DNA of 64,000 bases from Neisseriaceae bacterium JH1-16 (GCA_025989215.1 JAPDNP010000007.1:124001-188000), one strand, 5' to 3'; shown: positions 48,634 to 58,982, counted from the first letter of the stretch. Notes: generated by a model from the sequence alone, not told the origin. Numbers and translations: made by a program.

Positions 48634-49725
48634 TCAGCTGGCGCGCGGCAGCGTAACCGCGTCGCCTGCCTTGATGCCGAGCAGCGCCGCCGACAGCACC
48701 GTCTCGCCGGCGGCAACGCCGGTGATCGCGGCCTGGCGTTCCGACTCGGAGCTCAACACCAGCGCGACCGGCCGCTTCTCGAGCTTGCCGCCCTTGACCA
48801 CCATCACCCAGGGCTTGCCGGCACGGTCATTGATCGCCGCCAGCGGCAGCGCCACCTTGTCGGTCACCTCGTTCAGCACCAAGGCCCCCTTCACGAACTG
48901 CCCGCCCTTGAGCACCCCGTTCGGATTCTGCACCCGCACGTAGACGGTGAAGCTGCGCGTGCTGGTCGACGCCACCGGGTTGATGCGCACCAGCGTGCCG
49001 CCGAAGCGTTCGGCCAAGCCTTCGACGCTGAAACGCGCCGGCAGGCCGGGCTTCACCTGCGAAATCATCCGCGACGGCAAGGCGGCGGCGATCTCCAGCA
49101 CCGACAGGTCCGCCACCGCGAACAGCCGGGCATTCTTGACGATCTGCTCGCCCGGATTGATCTTACGCTCGTACACCACACCGGCAATCGGCGCATGCAC
49201 CACGGTATACGACAGCTGCTTGCGCGCACGCGCCAGCTGGCTGCGCTGAGCTGCGAGCTCACCCGCCTTCACTACATAGGCGCTCTCCGCCTCGTCGAGC
49301 GCGGTCTTGGAGATGAAACCCTTGCCGGCCAGCTCGCGCTGCTGATCGAGCTTGAGCTTGGCGAGTTTCAGCTGCGACTCGTTGTTGCTGAAGCGCGCGC
49401 TCTGCTCGGCCACGCTCTGGCGCAGCTCCTCGCTGTCGATCGTCGCCAGTACCTGGCCGGCCGCGACCCGCTCGCCCTCGCGCACCTTCACCTCGCTGAC
49501 GGTGCCGTCGATCTGCGAGGCCAGCACGCTGCTGGACAGCGCCGACAAGGTCCCGGTGAACGGCAGGCTGTCGGCCACCGGTGCAACGCGCGCCACCAGC
49601 ACATCGGCGCGGGCCAGTTCGCGGGCGGAGTCGGCCGGCTTGGCGTTGGCGGCCGATTGGGATTTGCCGCAGGCGGCGAGCAGCGCCACGCTGGCGACGA
49701 GGATCAGGCGGAGGGTCTTGGTCAT
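48634..49725 (-). CDS. RND efflux periplasmic adaptor (membrane-fusion protein), lipoprotein
   Basis: A 363-residue HlyD-like adaptor linking the pump to an outer-membrane channel. Signal and lipobox LLAAC anchor it at C19. The barrel-sandwich/lipoyl halves are GTLSALSSSVLASQIDGTVSEVKVREGERV (about 58-87) and YTVVHAPIAGVVYERKINPGEQ (about 173-194), separated by a coiled-coil hairpin (ARFSNNESQLKLAKLKLDQQREL). A beta-barrel and membrane-proximal domain follow. First gene of the two-gene pump operon. One uptake-like motif (49009) encodes Leu-Ala-Glu. Confidence 0.93.
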   Translation of the reverse strand: MTKTLRLILVASVALLAACGKSQSAANAKPADSARELARADVLVARVAPVADSLPFTGTLSALSSSVLASQIDGTVSEVKVREGERVAAGQVLATIDSEELRQSVAEQSARFSNNESQLKLAKLKLDQQRELAGKGFISKTALDEAESAYVVKAGELAAQRSQLARARKQLSYTVVHAPIAGVVYERKINPGEQIVKNARLFAVADLSVLEIAAALPSRMISQVKPGLPARFSVEGLAERFGGTLVRINPVASTSTRSFTVYVRVQNPNGVLKGGQFVKGALVLNEVTDKVALPLAAINDRAGKPWVMVVKGGKLEKRPVALVLSSESERQAAITGVAAGETVLSAALLGIKAGDAVTLPRAS

Positions 49726-49880
49726 AAAGATCGTAAGCGTAATTGATCGGTCCCGGACATCAGGCCATGCACGGCATGGTGTGATGCTCGGTCAAATTCA
49801 GGTCTATGCAGCCCGCCCCGGCCACAGCCCTGCCCCAGGCGGCAGCGGACCAAGGCCGCGCCGGGCGTAGCGGGCAATAC

Positions 49881-51143
49881 TCAAGCCGGCGGATTCATGC
49901 CCTTGGGCAATAGCAGCCACAGGCTGCCCTGCTGCTTCATTCGGCCGGCATACATGCCGGCCTCGGTACCAAACCCCCAGAAGAAGTCGGCACGCAAGGC
50001 GCCGCGGATTGCGGTACCGGTGTCCTGCGCGTGTACCAAGCGGTTCAGCGGCTGGGTCGACAGCGGATAGGTGGTCGACAGGTAGACCGGCGAGCCCAGC
50101 GGAATATAGTGCGGGTCGACGGCGATGCTGTAGCCGTCGGTCAGCGGCACGCCCATCGCGCCGAGCGGGCCGCCCTCGGGATGGCCGAGTGTGCGGAAGA
50201 AGATATAGCTCGGGTTGACGTTGAACAGCTCGTCCTGGCGCGACGGATTGCGGGCGATCCAGTCCTGGATGCCCTGCATCGACGCGTCGCCGAGCGTCAT
50301 CTGCCCCTGGCTGACCAGCCACTTGCCAATCGACTGGTAGGGATAGCCGTTCATATCGGCAAAGCCGACGCGCAGGAAGCTGCCGTCGTCGAGCTGGATG
50401 CGGCCCGAGCCCTGCACCTGCAGGAAGAACAGCTCGACTGGGTTCTCCACCCAGGCGAGCACTTGCGCACTGTTCACCCCCATGCCCTGCGCGATCTGCG
50501 CGCGGGTGTAGTACGGCACGAAGCGATTGCCGTCGATGCGGCCCTTCATCGTCTTGCTGCGACCGTCGTTGCTGAAGTCGGCCGGGTGCAGCTCGAACTC
50601 GCCGACACCCGCGCTGGCCTTGCCCGGCACCACGGCCAGGCGCTTGGCGCCGGCGCGGCGCGCCACCAGCACCGAACGGCCCCGGTCGGCGGCGGACACG
50701 TCCAGCGATAGCAGGTCGGCCGGCGCGCCATACACCGGATACGGGGTGCGGGCACTCTTGCTGCGGCTGCCCGACAGCAGCGGCTCGTAATAGCCGGTGA
50801 TCAAGCCAGTGCTATTCGCGCCGTCGCGCATCTGCCATGGCACGAAGCGGGTCTCGAAGAACTGACGCACCGCCGCGGCGTCATCCGGCGACACGCGACT
50901 CGCCTCGCTACACACCGAGGCCCAGCCGGCGCGCTTTTGCAGCGTCTTGCAGCTTTGCTGCAGCGCCAGCAAGGTAGCGCCGGACTGTTGGGCGTTCCAG
51001 TCGGGCAGTTGGCCGAAGCCGACCGAAGCGTAGCGGGCATTGCCGCCACCGGCGGTGCCGCCGCTACTGATCGGCGCGCGCGGCGCGGTGGAGCAGGCTG
51101 CCAGCCAGATCAGCGGCAGCAGCAGAAGAAACCGTTTGAACAT
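49881..51143 (-). CDS. mltA: Membrane-bound lytic murein transglycosylase A
   Basis: A 420-residue outer-membrane lipoprotein that cleaves peptidoglycan strands to 1,6-anhydro ends. Signal with lipobox LAAC (C17). The MltA catalytic domain contains TGLITGYYEPLLSGS, the barrel RIDGNRFVPYYTRAQI, and the 3D-like C-terminal domain with the catalytic aspartate region LNRLVHAQDTGTAIRGALRADFFWGFG. Length is slightly above E. coli MltA (365). Transcribed alone, and no terminator was recognised after it. Confidence 0.95.
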   Translation of the reverse strand: MFKRFLLLLPLIWLAACSTAPRAPISSGGTAGGGNARYASVGFGQLPDWNAQQSGATLLALQQSCKTLQKRAGWASVCSEASRVSPDDAAAVRQFFETRFVPWQMRDGANSTGLITGYYEPLLSGSRSKSARTPYPVYGAPADLLSLDVSAADRGRSVLVARRAGAKRLAVVPGKASAGVGEFELHPADFSNDGRSKTMKGRIDGNRFVPYYTRAQIAQGMGVNSAQVLAWVENPVELFFLQVQGSGRIQLDDGSFLRVGFADMNGYPYQSIGKWLVSQGQMTLGDASMQGIQDWIARNPSRQDELFNVNPSYIFFRTLGHPEGGPLGAMGVPLTDGYSIAVDPHYIPLGSPVYLSTTYPLSTQPLNRLVHAQDTGTAIRGALRADFFWGFGTEAGMYAGRMKQQGSLWLLLPKGMNPPA

Positions 51144-51276
51144 GCGAATACCGTCAACAAGATCGGGGACGAGGACCCGCCCGTCATGGCGAGGCGGGGC
51201 CGCTCATTGTACGACGGCTGAGACACAATGACAGCGGCGCAGTTCAGTGGCCGCTAATGTGGGAAAGACATAAGCA

Positions 51277-51309
51277 GGCCGCCCGGGATGAAGATCATCG
51301 CGGGCGGCC
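51277..51309 (-). terminator. Terminator of the glutathione peroxidase gene
   Basis: GGCCGCCCG/CGGGCGGCC stem around a 15-base loop that itself can fold. Followed on the minus strand by TGCTTATG. Confidence 0.7.
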
Positions 51310-51329
51310 GCAAACACGCGATGCAAGAC

Positions 51330-51926
51330 CTACTGGCCGATCGCCTTCAGTCGTGGCGACTCGGCAGGCGGCACCGTCGGCGCCGGAGCCGCCGGCAGCC
51401 CGTTCAGATAGCCCTCGATCTGGCCGACCAGCTTCGGGTCGTCCGGCGCGGTGCGCGTGCCGTAACTGGTCACCGTCATGCCTCCGGGCGCGATCAGGTA
51501 CTTGTGGAAGTTCCAGCTCGGCGCATCGCCGCTGAGCGTGATCAACTGGCGGTACAAGGGGATCGCATCCGGCCCGACCACGTGCGACTTGGTCGCCATC
51601 GGGAAACTGACGCCGTAGTTGGCCAGGCAGAACTTGCCGATATCGCTGTCCTTTTCCAGCTCCTGATGGAAGTCGTTCGACGGCACGCCGACGATCACCA
51701 GCCCCCGGTCGCGATAGCGCTTGTACAGCGCTTCGAGCTTGGTGAACTGCGGGGTGAAGCCGCAATGACTGGCGGTGTTGACCACCAGCACCGGCCGGTC
51801 GGCGTACTGGCACAGATCGACCGTGCCGCCCATCAAGCCGGGCAACTGCTGATTGAGCAGTGCCGGGCAGGCGGCCTGCGCCGCCAGTGGCAGCCAGCAC
51901 AGCTGCAATAACAGCCATTTGTTCAT
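51330..51926 (-). CDS. Periplasmic glutathione-peroxidase-family thiol peroxidase
   Basis: A 198-residue peroxidase with a signal peptide (MNKWLLLQLCWLPLAAQAA). The peroxidatic cysteine is C55 in NTASHCGFTPQF, the usual place of selenocysteine in animal GPx. The Gln partner lies in GVPSNDFHQELEKD and the Trp-Asn of the tetrad in WNFHKYL. A second Cys in the KFCLANYGV segment could resolve via thioredoxin. Export to the periplasm distinguishes it from E. coli BtuE. A proline-rich tail (AAPAPTVPPAESP) is unusual. ATG 51926 is chosen over an extension to 51998. Confidence 0.88.
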   Translation of the reverse strand: MNKWLLLQLCWLPLAAQAACPALLNQQLPGLMGGTVDLCQYADRPVLVVNTASHCGFTPQFTKLEALYKRYRDRGLVIVGVPSNDFHQELEKDSDIGKFCLANYGVSFPMATKSHVVGPDAIPLYRQLITLSGDAPSWNFHKYLIAPGGMTVTSYGTRTAPDDPKLVGQIEGYLNGLPAAPAPTVPPAESPRLKAIGQ

Positions 51927-52005
51927 CGTTTCGCTTTCATCCTGATATCCCGCTCTGACTCTAGCCCCCGGTCGGGACGGCGGCAATCGCCATCTCAATA
52001 CAAAA

Positions 52006-52034
52006 CGGGCGGATGGGTCTGCCCCATCCGCCCG
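52006..52034 (-). terminator. trxA terminator
   Basis: A 12-bp perfect stem CGGGCGGATGGG/CCCATCCGCCCG with a 5-base loop, followed by TTTTG on the minus strand. Confidence 0.9.
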
Positions 52035-52058
52035 CTGTGCCTTGCACCGGCTTGCCGC

Positions 52059-52421
52059 TTACGACTGCGGTTCGTCCAGCTCGGCCTTGATCTGTTCCAT
52101 GTCGAGCTGGCGCACGCCGTCGATCAGCTGTTCGAACTGGCCCGCGCTCAGGGCGCCGGCCTGGTTGAACACCATCACGTTCTCGCGCAGCACGATCAGC
52201 GTCGGGATCGAACGGATGTTGAAGTGCGCGGCCAGATCCTGCTCTTCTTCGGTGTTGATCTTGCCGAACACGATGTCGGCATGTTTGTCCGCGGCAGCCT
52301 CGAATACCGGGCCGAACGACTTGCACGGGCCGCACCACGGCGCCCAGAAGTCGAGGATCACGATGCCGTCGGTGTTGACGGTGCTGTTGAAGGTGTCAGC
52401 GGTGAGGTTGATGGTCGCCAT
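52059..52421 (-). CDS. trxA: Thioredoxin
   Basis: A 120-residue cytoplasmic disulfide reductase. The active site FWAPWCGPCK has C30 and C33, and the cis-proline is in IRSIPTLIVL. The C-terminus is extended by about 12 residues (MEQIKAELDEPQS) compared with E. coli TrxA (109). It differs from the main TrxA in lacking the usual D26-like residue context (VILDFWA is kept). AAGGAAAA is 9 bases before ATG 52421; the ORF opens to 52460. It sits between the periplasmic peroxidase and an RlmK-like gene but with its own terminator. Confidence 0.93.
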   Translation of the reverse strand: MATINLTADTFNSTVNTDGIVILDFWAPWCGPCKSFGPVFEAAADKHADIVFGKINTEEEQDLAAHFNIRSIPTLIVLRENVMVFNQAGALSAGQFEQLIDGVRQLDMEQIKAELDEPQS

Positions 52422-52563
52422 GACGGTTTTTTCCTTTCGGTTACGGGGCTCCGAGGCCATGGGCTCAGGATAGGGGCGCCCCGCGACTTTTAAAAGGGAT
52501 AGTGCCGCTTATATTTTCCAACCAGTCCGATAGCGGGCAACTATTCCCTGTCTTGGCCGGTCA

Positions 52564-53511
52564 TCAGTCGCGATGGCCGATCCGCCAGCACTGGTGGATC
52601 TTCTTGTTGCGGAAGTCCTCCGGCACCGACTGCGCGGTGATGTCGCGCACCGCGTAGCGTTCGGCCAACTCGGGCTCCAGCGTGAAGCTGCGCAGGTTGT
52701 TGGAGAAGTACAGCGTACCGCCCGGCGCCAGCAAGGCCATCGCGCCGTCGATCAGCCGTTCCTGGTCGCGCTGCACGTCGAGGATTTCCAGCATCTTCTT
52801 CGAGTTGGAAAAACTCGGCGGGTCCATCACGATCAGGTCGAACTGCTTGCCGGCGGAGCGCGCATCATCCAGATACTGGAACACGTCGGCACGCACCAGC
52901 TGATGGGCGTCCAGATCCAGGCCGTTCAGCTCGAAGTTGCGCCGCGACCAGGCCTGGTAGGTATTGGACAGATCGACCGTCTCCGAGCTGACCGCCCCGC
53001 CCGCCGCCGCGTACACGGTGAAGCTGCCGGTGTAGGCGAACAAGTTGAGGAAACGCTTGCCGGCCGCCTCGTCGCGCACCCGCTTGCGGGTGTTGCGATG
53101 GTCGAGGAACAGCCCGGTGTCGAGATAGGCGTCGAGGTTCACCCAGAAACGTTGGCCGAACTCCTCGACCACAAAGTTCTGGCCGCTGTCGCCGGTCTTC
53201 TCGTACTGGCTCTCGCCCTTCTGACGACGGCGGGTCTTCACCGACACCGCCTCGCGCCCCAGCCCGGTGACCAGGGCGATGGCCTCGACCACTTCGGCCA
53301 ACCAGGCGTCGTGCTCGTCGTCCTGCATCAGCCAGCCGGTGTCGAATTCCTGCAGATGGACGCGCTCGCCGTAGAAGTCCACCACGAACGGAAACTGCGG
53401 CACGTCGCGGTCGTAGGCGCGCCAGGCGTCGATGCCCTGGCGGCGCGCCCACTTGAGGTAATGCTTGATGTTCTTGCCGAGCCGGTTGGCGAAGGGACTG
53501 ACGTCCACCAT
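52564..53511 (-). CDS. RlmK-like class I SAM-dependent RNA methyltransferase
   Basis: A 315-residue protein corresponding to the C-terminal half (RlmK) of E. coli RlmL, which makes m7G2069 in 23S rRNA. It begins MVDVSPFANRLGKNIKHYLKWAR and has DTGLFLDHRNTRKRVRD, the SAM-binding FLNLFAYTGSFTVYAAAGGA (about 157-176) and the catalytic MDPPSFSNSK (about 228-237). The methyl-group partner domain (THUMP/RlmL) is not attached, as in several betaproteobacteria with split genes. The exact RNA site is inferred. Three uptake-like motifs lie within this one gene, the densest case in the window. Confidence 0.85.
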   Translation of the reverse strand: MVDVSPFANRLGKNIKHYLKWARRQGIDAWRAYDRDVPQFPFVVDFYGERVHLQEFDTGWLMQDDEHDAWLAEVVEAIALVTGLGREAVSVKTRRRQKGESQYEKTGDSGQNFVVEEFGQRFWVNLDAYLDTGLFLDHRNTRKRVRDEAAGKRFLNLFAYTGSFTVYAAAGGAVSSETVDLSNTYQAWSRRNFELNGLDLDAHQLVRADVFQYLDDARSAGKQFDLIVMDPPSFSNSKKMLEILDVQRDQERLIDGAMALLAPGGTLYFSNNLRSFTLEPELAERYAVRDITAQSVPEDFRNKKIHQCWRIGHRD

Positions 53512-53659
53512 GACAGCGCTTACTCCTGAAAACGGTACAAATACACTGGCGCCGCCCCACCCTGGCCGGGCAGCGGCGACGCCATGAATGAATGGTGATG
53601 CTATGGATTGTAAGCCAGCCGGCGGTCGCGGCGAAATGCCGGGCCGCGTTCGGCCGGTC

Positions 53660-54154
53660 TTACAGGGCTCGCTGGGAGGCGATCAGCTTGCGGTACACCG
53701 GCTCCGGCAGGTACTGGCGGATCACCTCTTCCCAGCCGTGCGGGCCGACCAGGCCCTTCACCATCGTCGACGACACCTCGGCGTATTCGCGCGGCGGCAG
53801 CAGGAAGATGGTGGTGATGTCCGGGTGCAGATCGGAATTGATGTAGCGCATGGTGCGCTCATACTCGTAATCACTGGCGGTGCGGATGCCGCGCACGATG
53901 TAGTTGGCACCGATGCTCTGCGCGTAGTTGACAAGGAACTGGTGCTCGAACACCTCGACGCGCAACTTGGAAAAGCCGCGCGTCACCGCGCGCAGCATCT
54001 CGGCACGTTCATCCACACTGAAGGTGCAATGCTTGTCTGGGTTGACCCCGATGGCGACCACCAGCTCGTCGAACAGCTCGACGGCTTCACGGATCATCCA
54101 CAGATGCCCATTGGTCGGCGGGTCGAAGCTACCGGCATACACAGCACGTTTCAA
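53660..54154 (-). CDS. coaD: Phosphopantetheine adenylyltransferase (TTG start)
   Basis: A 164-residue hexameric enzyme making dephospho-CoA from 4'-phosphopantetheine and ATP. The nucleotidyl-transfer motif SFDPPTNGH (9-17) has H17, and [12 protein letters not shown] and VSSTMVKGL (ISSTxV-type) are present. The normal family start is [10 protein letters not shown]. Here the codon is TTG at 54154, preceded 8-9 bases upstream by GAGGA, so I take TTG as the start. An ATG at 54187 would add eleven atypical residues ([10 protein letters not shown]) and has a weaker site. The 5' side is occupied by repeats B2 and C2. Confidence 0.92.
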   Translation of the reverse strand: MKRAVYAGSFDPPTNGHLWMIREAVELFDELVVAIGVNPDKHCTFSVDERAEMLRAVTRGFSKLRVEVFEHQFLVNYAQSIGANYIVRGIRTASDYEYERTMRYINSDLHPDITTIFLLPPREYAEVSSTMVKGLVGPHGWEEVIRQYLPEPVYRKLIASQRAL

Positions 54155-54247
54155 TTCTCGTCTTCCTCGATAGTGGATCTGGCTCATGGCGACTGTACCC
54201 CGCGTGACAGAAGACGGACAAGGCGTTTTTTTGCAGTGCAATAAAAA

Positions 54248-54433
54248 CCTGCCCGCTAAAGTGTCGCGAGCGGGCGTCGGCTCGGAGCCAATGGGGCACC
54301 GGAATGTACATGAAGTACATGGGGGGATTCCCGATCGCTGCGCAAATCTTTGCATGCGTATTAATAGAAGATACGCCCAGCGATAGATTCGCACGACCGC
54401 CCAAGCCAAGATCACACCAGCGCAACCGCTTTA
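54248..54433. mobile_element. Repeat family B, copy 2 (with internal extra segment)
   Basis: Shares GCGAGCGGGCGTC, CACCGGAATGTACATGAAGT and the GATCAC...CGCA right part with the copy at 17541, but carries an extra stretch of about 50 bp (about 54342-54395) in the middle. The ends pair as GCTAAAG and CTTTAG. It is directly abutted by repeat C2. Confidence 0.6.
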
Positions 54434-54545
54434 GAGCCGCTGACAAAACTCAGCGCAACGGCCTTGGCTAGGCGCGCTGCCGCAGACAGTACAAGCAGTA
54501 CGGCAAGGCAGCGCAACAACGCCAAGGGGGTTTTGTTAGCGGCTC
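54434..54545. mobile_element. Repeat family C, copy 2
   Basis: 112 bp, exactly the length of the copy at 19145. Terminal inverted repeats GAGCCGCTGACAAAAC and GTTTTGTTAGCGGCTC (15 of 16 pair). The interior contains CAGTACAAGCAGTACGGCAA. It is the cleanest member of the family. Confidence 0.75.
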
Positions 54546-54562
54546 ATTAGAGGATAGGCCGT

Positions 54563-54586
54563 AAAAAAACCCCGCCAAGGCGGGGT
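54563..54586 (-). terminator. dppF terminator
   Basis: ACCCCGCC/GGCGGGGT with a 2-base loop, followed by a run of seven T on the minus strand. Ends the dpp operon. Confidence 0.92.
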
Positions 54587-54613
54587 TTAGGCGAGCGCCA
54601 CGCTCTGAGTCTA

Positions 54614-55584
54614 TCAGACGTTGATTTCCTCGACCCGGTGGCAAGCCACCTGGCGATCGCCGATCGGGCGCAATTCCGGCACCTCCTGCTTGCAGCGCTC
54701 CACCGCGTACGGGCAGCGCTTGTGGAAGGCGCAGCCGGACGGCGGGTTGAGCGGGCTGGGCAGCTCGCCGACGATCTTGATCTTGATCTTGCGGTCTTCC
54801 GGGTGGATCGACGGGGTGGCCGACAACAGCGCCTGGGTGTACGGGTGCAGCGGCTTGGCATACAGCGCCGCCTTGCTGCCCACTTCCACCGCGCGGCCCA
54901 GGTACATCACCATCACGTCGTCGGCGACGTGCTCGACCACCGACAGGTTGTGCGAGATGAACACATAGGCAGTGCCGAACTCTTGCTGCAGATCCATGAA
55001 CAGGTTGAGCACCTGCGCCTGGATCGACACGTCCAGCGCCGAGGTCGGCTCGTCAGCCACCACGATCTTCGGGTTCAGCATCATGGCGCGCGCGATCGCG
55101 ATACGCTGGCGCTGGCCACCGGAGAACATGTGCGGATAGCGGTAGAAGTGCTCCGGGCGCAGACCGACCTTGGTCATCATCGCCTTAACCTTGGCGTCGC
55201 GGTCGGCGGCCGACAGGTCGCTGTTGATCGCCAGCGGTTCGGCCAACTGCGTGCCGATCTTCTGGCGCGGGTTGAGCGAGGCGTACGGGTTCTGGAACAC
55301 CATCTGCACCTTGCGGCGCATTGCCTTCAGGTCGGCGTGGCCCACGCGGGTCAGCGACACGCCGTCGAGTGCCAGCTCGCCCGAGGTCGGTTCCTCGATC
55401 AAGGTCAGCGCACGCGCCAGCGTCGACTTGCCGCAACCGGACTCGCCGACCACCGCCAGCGTCTTGCCGGCGGCCAGTTCGAACGACACGCCGTTCAACG
55501 CCTTGACGGTGGCGCTGCCCTTCATGAAGCCGCGCGATACCGCATAGTGGCGGGTCAGCTCGCGGGCGGATAAGACGATATTGC

Positions 55585-55588
<4 letters not shown>
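54614..55588 (-). CDS. dppF: Dipeptide ABC transporter ATP-binding protein DppF
   Basis: A 324-residue cytoplasmic ATPase of the peptide/nickel importer class. Walker A is [14 protein letters not shown] (about 46-59), the signature [14 protein letters not shown] near 158, Walker [13 protein letters not shown] near 180. The C-terminal oligopeptide-transporter domain has [20 protein letters not shown] with the Cys-rich sequence typical of DppD/DppF. Its start overlaps the end of dppD by 4 bp (translational coupling). Last gene of dppA-B-C-D-F. Confidence 0.95.
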
Positions 55589-56586
<998 letters not shown>

Positions 56587-56593
56587 TTCCCCC

Positions 56594-57505
56594 TCAGGCG
56601 GCGCGTTTCAGTTTCGGATCGAGCGCATCGCGCAAGCCGTCGCCCATCAGGTTGATCGCCAACACCGACAAGAGAATAGTCAGACCCGGCATGGTCACCA
56701 CCCACCAGGCGCGTTCGATATAGTCGCGCGCGCTGGCGAGCATGGTGCCCCATTCAGCCAACGGCGGCTGCACACCCAGGCCCAGGAAGCCCAGTGCGGC
56801 GGCGTCGAGGATGGCCGAGGAGAAGCTCATCGTCGCGTGCACGATCAGCGGCGCCATGCAGTTAGGCAGCACGGTCACGAACATCAGCCGTACCAGGCCG
56901 GCGCCGGCGACGCGGCTGGCGGTGACATAGTCGCGGTTCAGCTCGGTCATCGCCGAGGCGCGGGTCAGGCGCACATAGGCCGGCAGCGCGGTGAACGCGA
57001 TCGCGATGATGGTGTTGATCAGGCCAGGCCCCAGGATGGCAACGATCGCCACCGCCAGCAGCAACGACGGCAGCGCCATCATGATGTCCATCAGGCGCAT
57101 GATCAGCGGGCCGAGCACCTTCGGGAAGAACGCGGCCAACAGGCCGAGGATGATGCCCGGAATCAGCGCCATCATCACCGACGACAGGCCGATCAGCAGC
57201 GACAGCCGCGCACCGTAGATCAGGCGCGACAGCATGTCGCGACCCAACTCGTCGGTGCCGAGCAGGAAGCTGGCACTACCGCCGTCCATCCAGGACGGCG
57301 GGGTCAACAGGTGATCGCGGAACTGCTCGATCGGGCTGTGCGGCGCCACCAGCGGGGCGAACACGGCGGCCAGCAGCACCACCACCATGAACACCAGGCC
57401 GGCGACGGCGCCTTTGTTGAACGAGAAACCCTGCCAGAACTCCTTCAGCGGCGAGGGATAGGTCAGCGCGAGATCTTCGCGGGCGGTCTGTACGATATTC
57501 GCCAT
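56594..57505 (-). CDS. dppC: Dipeptide ABC transporter permease DppC
   Basis: A 303-residue inner-membrane permease of the OppC/DppC type. An N-terminal soluble stretch precedes TM1 ([23 protein letters not shown]). A periplasmic loop, then five helices, and the EAA cytoplasmic loop [19 protein letters not shown] near 195-213 that docks on the ATPases. [17 protein letters not shown] is also diagnostic. Eighteen bases separate it from dppB, and seven from dppD. Confidence 0.95.
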   Translation of the reverse strand: MANIVQTAREDLALTYPSPLKEFWQGFSFNKGAVAGLVFMVVVLLAAVFAPLVAPHSPIEQFRDHLLTPPSWMDGGSASFLLGTDELGRDMLSRLIYGARLSLLIGLSSVMMALIPGIILGLLAAFFPKVLGPLIMRLMDIMMALPSLLLAVAIVAILGPGLINTIIAIAFTALPAYVRLTRASAMTELNRDYVTASRVAGAGLVRLMFVTVLPNCMAPLIVHATMSFSSAILDAAALGFLGLGVQPPLAEWGTMLASARDYIERAWWVVTMPGLTILLSVLAINLMGDGLRDALDPKLKRAA

Positions 57506-57523
57506 CTTGTCTCTCCTTGCAGC

Positions 57524-58552
57524 TTATTTGGCGTGGCGGATACGCGGGTTGGCGATACCGTAGAGGATGTCCACGATAAAGTTCACCACGATGATCAGGG
57601 TGGCGACGATCAGGATGCCGTTCTGCACCACTGGATAGTCACGACGCGAGATCGCGTCGATCAGCCACTTGCCAATACCCGGCCAGGAGAAGATGGTCTC
57701 GGTCAGTACCGCACCACCCATCAGTGTGCCCACCTGCAGGCCGATCACGGTCAGTACCGGAATCAGCGCATTGCGCAGTGTGTGGATGAAGATCACTCGC
57801 GCCGGCGACAGACCCTTGGCACGCGCGGTACGGACATAGTCCTCGCGCAGCACTTCCAGCATCGACGAGCGGGTCATCCGCGCGATCACCGCCAGCGGAA
57901 TGGTGCCCAGCACGATGGCCGGCAGGATCAGGTGCTTCAGCGCGTCGACAAAGGCGCCGGCATTGGCCGAAGGATCGGCCCGTTCGGCCAACCAGCTGTC
58001 GATCAGCATGAAACCGGTGCGCGGCGTGATGTCGTAGGCGAGGTCGAGGCGGCCCGAGACCGGGGTCCAGCCGAGCTTCACCGAGAAGAACATGATCAGG
58101 ATCAGGCCCCACCAGAAGATCGGCATCGAGAAGCCGGTCAGCGAAATGCCCATCACCCCGTGGTCGAAGATCGAACCGCGCTTGATCGCGGCCACCACGC
58201 CGGCCAACAGGCCGACCACCACGGCGAAGATCATCGCCGCGGTCGCCAGTTCCAGCGTAGCCGGGAACAAGGTGGTGAATTCGTGCCAGACGCTGTCACG
58301 GGTAATCAGCGACTCGCCGAAATTGCCGTGCAGCAGATTGGTCAGGTAGTCGGCATATTGGGCAGGCAGCGGCTTGTCGAGGCCGAGCCGGTGCATCGCC
58401 TCGGCGTGCATCACCGGATCGAGCGTACGCTCGCCCACCATCACTTCGATCGGATCGCCCGGAATCATCCGGATCAGGCCGAAAGTCAGCAGCGTGACGC
58501 CCAGGAAGGTGGGGATCAGCACGCTCAGTCGTCGGAATATGAACAACAGCAT
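57524..58552 (-). CDS. dppB: Dipeptide ABC transporter permease DppB
   Basis: A 342-residue permease, partner of DppC. It begins MLLFIFRRLSVLIPTFLGV, followed by TFGLIRMIPGDPIEVMVG and a large periplasmic domain (LDPVMHAEAMHRLGLDKPLP). The EAA loop with RTARAKGLSPARVIFIHTLRNAL is near 240-265. ATG 58552 has GAGAGAAG nearby; the ORF opens to 58744. In a periplasmic loop, two head-to-head uptake-like motifs (57963 and 57983) encode LAERADPSANAG. The gene is 430 bp downstream of dppA, with a hairpin between. Confidence 0.93.
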   Translation of the reverse strand: MLLFIFRRLSVLIPTFLGVTLLTFGLIRMIPGDPIEVMVGERTLDPVMHAEAMHRLGLDKPLPAQYADYLTNLLHGNFGESLITRDSVWHEFTTLFPATLELATAAMIFAVVVGLLAGVVAAIKRGSIFDHGVMGISLTGFSMPIFWWGLILIMFFSVKLGWTPVSGRLDLAYDITPRTGFMLIDSWLAERADPSANAGAFVDALKHLILPAIVLGTIPLAVIARMTRSSMLEVLREDYVRTARAKGLSPARVIFIHTLRNALIPVLTVIGLQVGTLMGGAVLTETIFSWPGIGKWLIDAISRRDYPVVQNGILIVATLIIVVNFIVDILYGIANPRIRHAK

Positions 58553-58982
58553 GGGACTTCTCTCGTTTCGGGTTGTCCGAAAATGGCGTCGAGGCCGTCG
58601 GCGATGCCGGTGGATCGGCACGCGACACGCACAAAGCCTCGTCGCCGCATTGCTAGGCAGAGTGAAGTCGGTCGGAATCAGGGGAAGATAAGGAGAGGAA
58701 ACGTCGAGAGAGGGTCGGGCAACAGCAACAACCGAACCACCCACCTAAACCGGTCATCGCTGCCGCCTCGACACAACCAAGATAACAGCCGGCGCCAGAA
58801 TCGCTTTTGATTCAGATCAAACCGATGACCGTTCCACCGCCACTTCACCCCGCCTACCGGCTTCACGCTACCCGGGTCGGCACTACACCGGAAAAATGCT
58901 TTCCGTATAAATGCTCGTCCCTTAACGCACATCGGGGGCCAGGCCCCCGACGTGCGCTTGGTACCGCTTCAGCAGACAGGCC
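58553..58982 (-). other. dppA-dppB intergenic spacer with hairpin
   Basis: A 430-bp gap inside the operon without a gene. A strong hairpin (58927-58955: GCAC/GTGC and CGGGGGC/GCCCCCG, 3-base loop) follows dppA without a U tract. It likely protects the dppA message and lowers read-through into dppB-F, giving excess binding protein. The remainder of the gap shows nothing specific. Confidence 0.6.
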
